From Prostheceraeus crozeri (Eukaryota > Platyhelminthes > Polycladida > Euryleptidae): a stretch of DNA of 64,000 nucleotides. Position 1 is the stretch's first letter. Each line of letters opens with the position of its first letter. A program made the position numbers and the translations under genes. A model generated the notes under the pieces. The model was not told the DNA's origin. It did not search any database and worked only from the letters and a program-made list of their open reading frames with translations. The DNA lies in the NCBI GenBank assembly GCA_907163375.1, contig CAJQUW010011289.1:1-64000 (forward strand), in the 5' to 3' direction. Positions 13,290 to 24,190 of the stretch are shown piece after piece.

Positions 13290-13548
13290 CCAAGTTATCT
13301 CCATGAACGTCGGCTGGCACAGTCTATTGGCTACTTCGTGTTTTCGTGTTGGGAATCACCTGCCTCAGCCATGGACGCCGTCCAGCTCTTTTGCATTTGA
13401 TTTTGTCTAATTATCCACTTTAATGCTGCCAAGTTATCGGCATGAAAGTCGGCTGGCACAGTCTATTGGCTACTTCGTGTTTCATAACTGTAATCACCTG
13501 CCGTCCCGCTCTTTTGCATTTGATTTTGTCTAATTATCCACTTTAACC
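13290..13548 (+). repeat. Tandem duplication of a ~125-140 bp unit
   Basis: The unit beginning CCAAGTTATC and containing GTCGGCTGGCACAGTCTATT and TTTTGCATTTGATTTTGTCT occurs twice head to tail (about 13290-13432 and 13432-13548). The second copy lacks a GC-rich piece. The two units are very similar, so the duplication is recent. Confidence 0.75.
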
Positions 13549-13927
13549 CATTTAGCGCCAGTGTAACGTTTTCGTTACAGCACTTTTCGGAATCTGCTGT
13601 CTTCTCCAGCTTGCGACATATGACACAATATTTTGATTACAATACATTGTTTATCAGATATTTTCAGGTAAACAATCGCCAATTCAAAATTTATCACTTT
13701 TTAGTGCTTATATTTCTTCACGAAATTCGACAAAAAATGGGCCTAAAATCTGCTAATATACTGAAAGGCTCAGTGTATGAACGTCCACATGTAATTTACT
13801 TCCCATAATATTTGCGTGTTCTCATTATCCATCAAATACCGAAAATAGCAATCAATACTTGCTCGGATATTCATTCATGACATGGCACGTAAATTTTTTG
13901 AACCGTAACGTTTTAGTTACACTGGCG
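13547..13927. mobile_element. Possible small TTAA-type MITE
   Basis: TTAACCC at 13543-13549 is followed by GCGCCAGTGTAACG, and GTTACACTGGCG lies at 13916-13927, giving inverted ends about 380 bp apart. Each end also holds a small palindrome (GTAACG-TTTT-CGTTAC). The left end looks like a piggyBac-type terminus in a TTAA target, but no GGGTTAA is visible on the right, so the assignment is weak. Confidence 0.4.
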
Positions 13928-14149
13928 TAATATGATATACAAATGTTAAATACAGCAACAATATAAATGAAGTAAATGGTGGTGAATGCTATCAATTTTC
14001 TTTAAAACTAATGTTTGTTGAATACTGAAAACGAACAATTTCATTGGAATATTGCATTCTTAGTGTATTCTATGAGTCTGTAATGCTTGTTGCTATTTAT
14101 AGTCTATGGCTTTCCCGTCACAAAACCAACCGAAGTCAATTGCCATATA

Positions 14150-14460
14150 GTCAGGAGATGACGCAAGTCAGACAAAATGACGCCAAGTTGGACATTTTGA
14201 CGCAGTCAGACTTTTTGACGCAAATGGACTTTGTTCCGCACGCTCGCATCTCACCAAATTTGGTGTACAGGTGAGTTTTTCTAAGATGCATTCAATACAT
14301 GCATTCAATACTTTCCGCCGGTTTCGGTTTCGGAGACTCCAGATTTTCATTCTTACTGACGTAAGTCATACTTTTTGACTCACGACGGTAGTCTGACGGG
14401 TCGGACTATTTGACTGAAGTCAGACGTTTTGACGCATATCGAATATTTGACTCACGATAA
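14150..14460. repeat. Cluster of TTTTGACGC / AGTCAGAC motifs
   Basis: The words TGACGCA, AGTCAGAC and TTTTTGAC recur many times at 14155-14225 and again at 14360-14455, with irregular spacing and in both orientations. It looks like a degenerate minisatellite, or the subterminal repeats of a transposon occurring as two facing clusters. Confidence 0.5.
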
Positions 14461-17400
14461 TTGCTTTGTAAGTTGGAGGGGAGAATCATGCATTCATAAT
14501 AGCGATCAACCATCACAGAGTAAGTTACAAAATGTCTCTTCTCTTCATATAGTTTAGGCTTGCATGCAAATATGGCCTGGTAGAATCAGATGGACTGATT
14601 GACGAGGTCCCCTTAGAATTTATTATTCAAGATAGTCAATAAATAGGCTACTAATTTAATTGAAGTGGGGAAATTTCAAGGTGCCGAATTCCATGACTAT
14701 TGTAGGGTGACCGCCTGTCTTGCATAAATGCATCCTATTAAATCGAGAAATAAAATTTTTCCAATATATGTTAGACATTGATGATAAAACACAAGACATA
14801 CAGATTTGGCAAATAACTCTATTATTTGGCAAATAATAATTTGATTACAAATTATTATGCAGACACCAGGAGAATAATATTGAATAGACTATCGCAAAAT
14901 TTAATTATGGGTAGGCCTGTATGAACAGTGAACACATTGATTTTACCGGAATGTCAATTTTAGTAGGGTCTCTTTTTTGAAATCGATTGGCATGTCATCA
15001 ATCAGGCTTCTCTTTAATCAAAAGCGCAATTAAGTCTGATAAAAATGACAAAGGTTGCTCTTACACAGGTCAATAAATTATCTTTCTACAACACTCGTGC
15101 TATTTCCCATTATTGCATGTACCGGGTATGCTGTAATGTCTTGTATCTGTTGTGCTGCGGCTATAAGCATAGTATTTATGCGAGTATTTTTTAATGTCTG
15201 AATGTTCCATTGACTGTTCATTCTTTTTAGAACTTATCTAAGATTACAATTACGCAAATTCCCGTATAGAGATATGCAGCAGGTATCAGAGATTGACAAG
15301 AAATATCAATGATAGGGAATATTAATTGATTGAGACTCATTATTGCGGTTCGTTGATTGCGATATCATAAAGATCAATTTATTGATTAGAAAGGCTGCGT
15401 AATTTCGATTGTAGCGACACGTAGGCCTAATTTTGTTACACAAAACGCATAGCTGCAGTAAACTCATCAGATTGACAAGGCCCCTATGCTATGACGGAGA
15501 ATGTACATGCATGACAGCTACTCTAAATTAAAAGAATGAGAAAAAGCGATTACACAGTTCAGCATGCCTGCTTGATTTACTCGACGGCATTCGTCTTAGA
15601 ATGATCAGAAGATATCACTGATGTAGCAAGAAATATTTCTTGCACTTGTTTGCTTGTTAGTGTTTCACATAATTGCAGCGAGTTAATTGATCACCTTATT
15701 ATAAAAGTGCATTCAAGTTTGTCAACTTCTATTCGAGTTTGGGTTTGATATAAAAAAAATTTTGGTAATGCATTTTATGCTCATCATTTTACGGCAACTT
15801 CATAGCTTTTGTCTTGACATTTAAGGTACATTACATGTATATACACGATGAAAACTACAAATTCATGACTTACATGTAGGCTACATTTACACATTATTCA
15901 TGGCCTATACGTTTCTTCACATGCGCCACATTTATGAACGTCTTTACATACAGTAGTAATTTGAATTGTGATAATAAGCTCGTGTTGAGCAACAAAATTT
16001 GGGTCGACGGATCTGGTACTTAATTGAGTTCGATTTCATCTAGGGTTTTTGAATCGGTTTAATGCAATGAAAGTGACGAAGTCTGCTCAACTGCTCAGGA
16101 GTGCCAGTGGGTCTACACATACGCTAAATACCACGCACGGGGAACATAATTTATAATATTGTCGCTTTATCTCCTCCCATCTCATGCCTCCCTAAAGCTC
16201 GTGAAAGTGAATAAATCATCAGACTTAAAATACTGTGTAAGTTCTGTAATACTTCGCGAAGTAAAAAACTTCGCATGTAGTCCCTACATGAATGAACCTA
16301 AAATTTGAAAGCACAAATTCACGTGCTTGCTTAAGATTAGCAAATATCAAATGCAAAAACTTATTCAAATTGAGAGTTGGGATTTTAATCCCAGAGGTGG
16401 GTGCCTAATAAGCATATGACTGCATGTCGCTCATATAGTGTGCGAACATGTTGTCACTGAAATCGTCTCAAATACTTGTAATGGCCTATTATTGAATACT
16501 GATAGCAGTTCTACAAAATAATCGTTTAACAAAGTCTGTGCTGCAGGAAAGATGACATTTCACATTTCTCCGATAACAAAAAATATGTAAAAAGTAGTAG
16601 CATCGTAGAGCTTACATGTAATTGTAAATTTTAAGTAGCATCTTCTATTATGTAGGCATAATATATCCAACAAGAAACAAGCATCAAATATGCTGCTACT
16701 CATATTACACCGACCCATACTAATTCACAATTAGAAAGTAACATTCATCCTCAAAGACTTTATGAATTGACTTGTTTCGTAATCTCGAGATTGTAACTTT
16801 TTGGGGTTCCGAAATCCCAGGATTGGGTTTCCAAAATGTCTATGTCAATTTCTATCCCGGGATCTGGAAAAGTACCCAGGACTGAATTCCCTACTCAATA
16901 CTTTTAAATCCCAACCGGGACTCGTTCAATCCTGGGATTCCGCATTGATACGGGACTGAAACTTTCCATGAATTTGAAATTCCTAATTTCTGGTCATTGG
17001 ACCCTATCATGTGAGCCTAAACATTCTTTTTGCCATTCCATTATGGCGGGGTGATGTGTCATCGATTTCAGTGCTAATTCCTTTCGAGTGAAAGAGCGGT
17101 CGAATACATGAATAGGCCTAATCCATTTCTGTGGCCTGATCGCACAAGTTCAAAGATCACTAGTTGCAGAGAAATAGTCAAACAGCCAGAACGAGATTCT
17201 GCTATGAACGATGCCGAAAATGAGACTTTTACAGAATGAAATAAGCCTATCACGAAGCTGCGCGTCTGCCGAGTTCTATCCGGTTCCTTATCTTGTCAGA
17301 CACGATCAAAGAAAAACACATTTCAATGCAATAGGACGAAGATTTTTTATATGCAGAATCTTCAGGTCATTTTCTAGGCATGCAAATCTGTCTGTGAGGC

Positions 17401-18396
17401 TATTCACATTCAGATTTGGCGAGCCTCCTAATATTGAAAAATACAAGTATTTTCAGTCATTTTTCATGTATACCTCAAATTCGGTAGTTTTAATCTTTAT
17501 GGATTCGTTGCTGCATCCACTGGATTAAAAATTACGTTGCCTGAAGCTTGTCGGCATCTCTGTTATTTTTGTTTGTTTTTTCTGTTATTGCATAAATTGC
17601 ATGAATGTTTTTAGTTTTGTGTACCTGTAAGTAGGTAAGATGAGAATCGTTATTTAGCTTTCGGCCAAAAATTCTGGCAGAAGCCAGTGGATCCCCGGAT
17701 TGTATAGATTACAATTATCTGTCCGATCTGAGGATTAGTTAGTTTTTGGATTGTTCATCATTGGCGGATAGCTTCACGCATCGAATGTATAAGCAACGAT
17801 AATAAACAAATATCGAAATCAAATACTAGATGACTGCGTAGGGATAGCAAACTGACATCGAAGTCCCGATTGTTACATATCCATTGTTAACTATGGGATG
17901 CCAGGCGGATAACCAGAATGCACTTGAATTGAAGCTGGGACATTCCCATAACGACGTCTAAATGTTTCATAATTTTAATAAACTTATATTTAATAAGACC
18001 TAAGGTTTGCCCTTAAGAGGACAGGTGGTGCGTTCCCACCGGCAGACATTAAATGTTCAAGGCGCGTCAAACTTTTTACTATCCTAGGACTACATTTTAG
18101 AGCCAAACTTGACGAGATCGGTTTGGAGGACCTTCCCATTAGCCGATTGCACGGATATCCGTCAAAAAATAGCGAACCAGATATCGGTTGGATATCAAGC
18201 ATATCCGCTTATAAGATACGGATCTCTTTGGGATAAAAATTTGTTATGCGCGGAGATAGACTGGATATCCAAACGGCTCCTGACGTAGAAATAATGGTGT
18301 GTGTCCGCTCAATCGTGAAGATACGTTGATATCCGGAGAAACTATAAGATGCTGATCGGATCCGCATGCTCGGAGGGGTGCGATTTAAAGAAGGCG
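14461..18396. other. Non-genic DNA, nothing recognised
   Basis: Around 16800-16960 the words ATCCCAGG and CCGGGA recur in both orientations. At 18130-18350 GGATATCC-like words recur. Open frames such as 17211-17528 lack protein-like composition or homology. Confidence 0.35.
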
Positions 18397-18434
18397 ACAA
18401 TGATGATGCTGCAGCGCTTCAGCATCATCATTGT
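18397..18434. repeat. 15-bp perfect hairpin
   Basis: ACAATGATGATGCTG (18397-18411) and CAGCATCATCATTGT (18420-18434) are exact complements with an 8-nt loop. The function is unknown. Confidence 0.8.
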
Positions 18435-18754
18435 GCGCAACTTAGCTATGGTACAATGTAGAGGAAAGTAGACAGTAATGTTTTCTTGTAGTAATGATAT
18501 CTGCATATGCATGTGACAGATATTTCAGAATTATCGTATGTCTACATGTGTATTCATACCATTGCTGCCCACTGCGATTTCTTGTTTTTCTTAGATTTCC
18601 TCATTTTCTCATATTGCTTTCGGATATTGTAGCTTCCATACTGTGCTCCCCTCTACATCCTTGCTAAATTCACATTCCAAAAATTAGACTTAAACAATTT
18701 TCTCAGTTTCAATTCCTTCCTCCAGTTTCATGCATTTTCAAGGAATGACATGCC

Positions 18755-18976
18755 TACACTGTAAACTGTCACCTCCTAAAATCGAAGAAATCTGCATCCT
18801 AAAGCACGACACACTAGAATTTTAGGAGGTTGCGTGAAATAGAATGCTGACATACTAAAGAGAACAATAACACTAGTGCGCTAGCCTCCTAAAACGCTTT
18901 GCTTTAGGATTTTTTATTAGTTACGAATAGTGTCTCGCTTCAGTGTGTGATTTAGGAGGTGCTGGTTTAGAGTGTA
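18755..18976. mobile_element. MITE with TA duplication, copy 2 (inverted)
   Basis: This is the same 222/223-bp element as at 10398-10620, in the opposite orientation. It runs from TACACTGTAAACTG to GGTTTAGAGTGTA. The flanks differ from copy 1, and both copies share only the terminal TA. A degraded piece of the same family lies at about 51117-51175. Confidence 0.85.
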
Positions 18977-20956
18977 CTTGACGATCCCTTGAATAAGCCA
19001 AAGAATATAGGCAAGGCCTACTATTCAGGTCATGTCGCTGCCCTCCTGATAAACGGAGTGTCAACTTTCCGGTCTCATTATTTGATATGAGATGGCAATT
19101 TTCTAATTAATCGATTCGAACATTCTGCAAATTATATTTCGATTACGATGAATGTTCCAGATGACACAAAATTACTCCTGCGATAAGCTGATCATTAAAA
19201 CTTTGAGCAAATTATCCTGACAAATAATTCTAACAGTGGATAGCATTGAATTAGAAGAAAGCATGATCGATTTATTTCTGTTGTGCAAAATTTACCATGA
19301 ACCACTCTCTCTGAACTAAGATTGGAAATCTTGGGCATCATTTAATATAGCCCCATTTGATTCCATGTTAACTTGTTCTTTTGAGATAAGCGCTTTATTC
19401 GATACATAAAATTGTTGAGAGGACTTTTGACCGTATATTTAGATATTAATATACTGCATTGACTAGCGTGAGCCTGTGTCAAGAATTTGGTTATGGCGAT
19501 CCCGCTCACAGAGTGAGCGGCTAACCCATATCCAAAACTCGCGCTAACCCTTAGCGTGAGCCTGTGTCGAGAATCCGGGCTAAGCATCTGATGACTGTCT
19601 AGAAGGCAAGCGTGATAAAAGGACATTAGGGCAAAGGTGCGACGAAGCAGGAGAATGAAACGGTCTCTGCAAATGCTTGTCTGGATGTAAGAAACCTCAG
19701 GAAGAAAACGACGGAAATTGTTCACTTGTCATGACTCATGATCTGTATACATGTAGCTTCACCAAGACCACGTACCCTTTCTTCGAAACATCTTGGCGAC
19801 GTCCTTGAAATACATGTACCTTTGCATCAAAGTTTGATCCCACAGAAGGTTCACTAATACAGCCTACTGGTATATACATGTATGTATTTTCCATCAAAGT
19901 GTTGCCGAATGATCATTCATTATTCGAATCATTATTCACCATCTCAATTATTTTACATGCATAATAAATAGGAAAGTTTCGTGTACGCCTTTGCGCAAAT
20001 GCAACGAAATTGTTAGAAACTTTCCGATGCACTTATGTTTATTATAACTTATTTTTAAAACTTATGTTTAATAAGTTTTGCGTACGCGTGTGCCTAAAAC
20101 ATTCTGAGGAGTAGTAATTCACCCATGTATTTACTTCCGCTGTCTCTGCCAGAAAATCCATTTTACTCGTGCCACTGAATTTGGATTCAGAACCCACATC
20201 ATTCGTTTCAACTTAAAGTTTATTTCAAGATCCAGTCTCCATTGATATTTCTCACACTTCGTATACATCATTTTAATTGTGTGAAGCGATGTACGCGAAT
20301 TCTAAGATCAAAAAGAGCTTGAATGATAAAAGTCCGTAAACATATACAGTTGAATTTGCATATTGATGCAGGCTAGTCTATGGGTGAATGTAATTTTTGT
20401 GAATCGATGATAAGAATATGTTGTCAACTTAATTCATGCTGCATGAACTTGAACGATCTTGTCATGAAACTTTGGGTTCATAACGGTCTGAAAGATACTA
20501 CTGCTACCTTATTTTGAAATTAATGGAGGAGAAGGTGAATACTGCAATAGGCCTATCTATTTCTATGTAGCTGTAGGTTTGTGAAAAACTCGTTCTTAGT
20601 TCTCAGTAAAAAAATACTGAGAAATTAATTCAGCAAGAAAATGATTAAAGAATCAAAGTCCTGTATTCATTGAAAGCTTATTTGAATTGTATGTTTAACC
20701 ATATGAAATTTTTATTTTCTTCCGGGTACCTCCGGAGATTCACTTAACTTTTTGCGATGAAAGACGATCAACATTTTGTCCGATGCTGGACCTGTTGAGA
20801 CTCTCTCGGTGATCGATCAACTTTGAGTTTGATGATTGAATTAATCGATTCGAATTTACGAATTGCAATTATTTCACAAGTCTTTATACCTTACAACTCT
20901 CAATGTCACACTAAATCTATCTTCTGAGAAGCTTACAATGAACGAAATGAATAAAC
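18977..20956. other. Non-genic DNA with a short repeat and an 8-bp hairpin
   Basis: TAGCGTGAGCCTGTGTC-AGAAT occurs at about 19463 and again at about 19551. Between them lies the hairpin CCGCTCAC-AGA-GTGAGCGG (19503-19521). The minus-strand frame covering this area is low in protein-like character. The stretch ends at the Polinton insertion site. Confidence 0.4.
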
Positions 20957-20962
20957 GCTCAA
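20957..20962. repeat. Left target-site duplication GCTCAA
   Basis: GCTCAA directly precedes the terminal AGTAATGG of the Polinton and is repeated exactly after its other end at 41293-41298. A 6-bp duplication is the known hallmark of Polinton integration. Confidence 0.95.
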
Positions 20963-21528
20963 AGTAATGGGAAGAAGACCGGTCCAGGACACCATAAAAT
21001 CAAAAAAAATAGTACTTTTAAAAACGACATAAATTCATGAATTTAGACCCTTTTTCAGGTTTTTAAGACCTAAATTCATGAATTTGGTTCATTCAAAAAG
21101 TACCATTTTTTTCAAAAATGGTACTTTTAAAAACGACATAAATTCATGAATTTAGGTCTTAAAAACCTGAAAAAGGGACTAAATTCACAAATTTGGGCGT
21201 TTTTAAAAATACCCAATTTTTCAAATTTTTCAAAATCTCAAATTTGAGAATTACAATTTTCACCGCTTAAATCATGACCGTTCCAGGACACCGAAAAATC
21301 AGAAAAGTTAAGAATCTCAAATTTGTGAATTACAATTTTTACCTTGAAAATCATGACCGTTCTAGGACACCGAAAATCATAAAAGTTGAGTATCTCAAAT
21401 TTGTGATTATGACATTTTTCATTGCTCAAATCATGACCGTTCCAGGACACCAAAAATCATAAAAGTTGAGAATTTCAAATTCATGAATTTTATCCATCTT
21501 TCAGGTTTTTAAAATATATCATGTGACT
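20963..21528 (+). repeat. Left terminal inverted repeat of the Polinton
   Basis: It is about 566 bp long, starts AGTAATGGGAAGAAGACCGG and matches the reverse complement of 40788-41292. The outer 260 bp hold four copies of the palindrome AAATTCATGAATTT and facing GTACTTTTAAAAACG motifs. The inner part holds three direct units of about 80 bp, each with ATCATGACCGTTC-AGGACACC. The right repeat has two such units, which explains the length difference. Confidence 0.93.
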
Positions 21529-22611
21529 AAAAATATTTGAAGGAATTGACATATTCTTAACAATAAGTTTAGGTACTTTTACAATTGTCATTCAATTGTA
21601 GAGAACATCTGCTTTTCTCGCATTTATGAATGAAATGCATTTCAGTGTAAGGAGCTGTGTCCTGCAACTCAAACATTTGAAAGGAAACAATGTATGAAAG
21701 AACAAACAGCTGCTACACCCACTTAGACATTTGTAAGACGTGAAATATATAACCAGCAAATCCTACTCCGGCTGCAATGCCGTGTAACAATACACAACAA
21801 CAATAATCGATATGGCTATTTCAAACAATTGTGCTGAAGACTTATTTAATTTAACAGTGTTTCTTGCCAGTGAAGGTTGTGTTAAAACGCTCTCGTCATA
21901 TATTTCTCAAAATGAGACAAGATCAATTTGAAGATAGAAGAAAACAATCGTTGCCAGGGAGGATGAAAAAATTACGAGAGGAATTCAAGAGGAATATATT
22001 TTGAGAGGCATGAATTTACAGATTCTTTGAGTGATTTCATAGAGCCAAATGGTGGAGTCAATAATACAATTGTAAACTTACACAAATTCTTGTTGCATGA
22101 AAAAAGAAACAATTCACTCAGTGTTATGTGTAAAATTTTTATCGGTAAGCACATCAACTATCTTCTATCTCTTTGTGCTAATGATGATCAATTACCGAAG
22201 TTTCATTTCAATTAGGTAAAATTAGCAGACAATTTTCCTATGCTTTGTAGGGTGTCTGTTTATATTGTATTTTTAAAATCGCGACCTAACTATATTGGAA
22301 GATTGACTACAAAGGGATGGAGAATTTTGCTGCGGCAACCAAATTCATTGTGTAAAGCAATTATGTGACATTCCAAATGATTCCATTCTTCTGTCAAACA
22401 ATGGTGCGTCTTTTAGCGATAATACCGCGCTGACATATTCAATGGAATTTGGATGTTAAACTCCGCTATTGTTATTGCGATACGGCCGCAAGACACTTTA
22501 TTTTCAATGTTAGACTATTATATTCTCTTGAATAATGGTGCGTCATTCAGCTAAAATACTGCGCCATTCAACTAATCAAATGACGCGCTGTGAAGAAAAT
22601 TTATCATTCTT
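21529..22611. other. Decayed left-end interval of the Polinton
   Basis: No intact gene is present. A broken plus-strand frame between about 21812 and 22215 has protein-like stretches (for example NNTIVNLHKFLLHEKRNN and IGKHINYLLSLCANDDQ) interrupted by frameshifts. It may be a lost accessory gene, but I cannot assign it. GGTGCGTC-TT-AGC words recur near 22400 and 22535. Confidence 0.35.
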
Positions 22612-23110
22612 TAAACCCCTCTGTTTTAAATGCAATGTTATTTCCTCTTGCACATGTAAATACAATAGAGTGTTTCATCCAATGAAACCTTGTCCTCGCG
22701 TGGACAGAAATCTTATTGTTTAGAAAATTTGTATCTGTCGGTTTTAAATGCAATGTTATTTCCTGTTTTAAATGCAATGTTATTTCCTCTTGCACATGTA
22801 AATACAATAGAGTGTTTCATCCAATGAAACCTTGTCCTCGCGTGGACAGAAATCTTATTGTTTAGAAAATTTGTATCTTATATGCAATGTTATTTCCTGT
22901 TTTAAATGCAATGTTATTTCCTGTTTTCAATCATTTTCATTATGTTGTTATATGCAATGTTATTTCCTGTTTTAAATGCAATGTTATTTCCTGTTTTAAA
23001 TGCAATGTTATTTCCTGTTTTAAATGCAATGTTATTTCCTGTTTTCAATCATTTTCATTATGTTGTTATATGACGTCATTTTTCTCTCATCCAATGAAAC
23101 CTTGTCCTCG
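22612..23110 (+). repeat. Nested tandem repeats
   Basis: A short unit TTTTAAATGCAATGTTATTT (24 bp with CCTG) is repeated many times. It is embedded in a longer unit of about 130 bp that carries CATCCAATGAAACCTTGTCC and TCGCGTGGACA. Copies of the long unit lie at about 22615-22730, 22750-22880 and, partially, near 23090-23120. It is a variable array just inside the left end and no product is likely. Confidence 0.85.
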
Positions 23111-23249
23111 CGTGGACAAATTTACATGTATTTCAATGTATCCAAATTGAATGTATGCAAAGTGGTTGTAACCAAATTGAAATATCCATGTGTTGTTTTT
23201 AATTTCTCATTTACGGGAATATAATAGAAATATTGTATCTTCTATAAAA

Positions 23250-23412
23250 ATGAGAAACATCAGAGACTTCCAAAAAATATACAGCAAACAAAACCACATT
23301 AAATTTCGATTTAAATGAGATTGCTAAGCAATTGGGAGAAAAGAATTTTCACATATTGATGAGTAATGAATTACTATTGTTAAAAGATGAGCGAAACACC
23401 AACTCTATGTAG
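23250..23412 (+). pseudogene. Truncated duplicate of the protease N-terminus
   Basis: Starting at the ATG at 23250, this segment encodes a diverged copy of roughly the first 50 residues of the protease gene 440 bp downstream (shared pattern NFDL-x2-IA-x-LG-x-KNFH-LM-x-NEL). A frameshift near codon 15 breaks it, and it ends in TAG before the catalytic residues. It is therefore a partial gene duplication that has decayed, not a second enzyme. Confidence 0.75.
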
Positions 23413-23482
23413 TTAAACACTAACACAATGCAACAATGTAACGTTTAAATTTAGATTAAATTAAATAATTTCAAAATCGAAT

Positions 23483-23660
23483 AAGTAGTAAAGAAAGACA
23501 TCATTAGAGACCAGTTTTAAATCAATACCCCCCCCCCAAGTAGTAAGGAAAGTCATCATTATAAAAATGTTTTAAATCAATACCCCCTTCTGACTAAGTA
23601 GTAAAGAAAGACATCATTAGAGACCAGTTTTAAATCAATACCCCCCCCTCTGACTTCTAG
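23483..23660 (+). repeat. Three tandem ~56-bp units with poly-C runs
   Basis: Units starting AAGTAGTAA-GAAAG at 23483, 23538 and 23596 each end in TTTTAAATCAATACCCCC with a variable run of C. They lie directly upstream of the protease start and may include its promoter. The C-run length varies between units. Confidence 0.85.
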
Positions 23661-23690
23661 GGGTCTCTTAAGAAATTTTTTTATTATAAA

Positions 23691-24119
23691 ATGAGCAACA
23701 TAAATGAGTTTTTGAAATTATATGGAACGCAAACTACGACAAATTTCGACCTAAAGAAAATCGCAAATGAATTAGGAATAAAGAATTTTCATGTTCTAAT
23801 GAGAAACGAATTACAATTCCTAAAAAATAGGCCATCAATAACTGTAAATTTCATAACGAATCTTCACACTTCAGACCAAAACGGCGTACATTGGTCAGCA
23901 GGTATCTTTAGTAAAAACGGAGATAATTATTATTTTGACTCATACGGGCTTCCACCTACAAATGAAGTAAAAGAATTACTTGGAACGGGAACATACAATA
24001 CGTTTCAAATTCAAACACCAGGCACTACTTATTGTGGACAATTATGTCTTTATGTTTTATTTAAATTACAGGAAGGAGTACCATTTCTAGATATAATGTT
24101 AGAATTGAACGAACCGTAG
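23691..24119 (+). CDS. Adenovirus-type cysteine protease (adenain family, C5)
   Basis: The predicted virion maturation protease is 142 residues, shorter than the roughly 200-residue adenovirus enzyme. The family triad is visible: His67 in GVHWSAGIF, Asp83 in YFDSYG (the position held by Glu or Asp in the family), and Cys119 in YCGQLC, with Gln108 a likely oxyanion-hole residue. In adenoviruses the enzyme cleaves capsid and core precursors, and here the likely substrates are the minus-strand virion proteins next to it. The start follows an A-rich AAAATG context like the other element genes. It is the only intact gene of the left arm. A decayed N-terminal duplicate lies at 23250-23412. Confidence 0.9.
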   Translation: MSNINEFLKLYGTQTTTNFDLKKIANELGIKNFHVLMRNELQFLKNRPSITVNFITNLHTSDQNGVHWSAGIFSKNGDNYYFDSYGLPPTNEVKELLGTGTYNTFQIQTPGTTYCGQLCLYVLFKLQEGVPFLDIMLELNEP

Positions 24120-24141
24120 GTTCTATGACTACGCCTAACAA

Positions 24142-24156
24142 GGGAATTTCATTCCC
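24142..24156. terminator. Hairpin GGGAAT-TTC-ATTCCC between converging genes
   Basis: A 6-bp stem with a TTC triloop lies in the 71-bp gap between the protease stop and the integrase stop, followed by GAAACG and an ATA-rich tract. Flanking CTAAC and GTTAG can extend the pairing. It belongs to the GAA/TTC-triloop hairpins seen elsewhere in the element. A role in ending transcripts is only inferred from position. Confidence 0.45.
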
Positions 24157-24190
24157 GAAACGTTAGTTCCAATAATAATAATAATGATAA

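Noticed and set aside
17211-17528. 105-residue plus-strand frame as a host gene
   Set aside because: There is no family resemblance, no splice context, and the composition looks random.
19342-19725. 127-residue minus-strand frame as a gene
   Set aside because: It runs through a short direct repeat and a hairpin, and its translation has no protein-like pattern.
22612-23660. CRISPR-like array
   Set aside because: The units are plain tandem repeats without unique spacers of even length, in a eukaryotic transposon.
24120-24180. Hammerhead ribozyme call for the integrase/protease gap
   Set aside because: The CUGAUGA core is missing, so I list only the hairpin.
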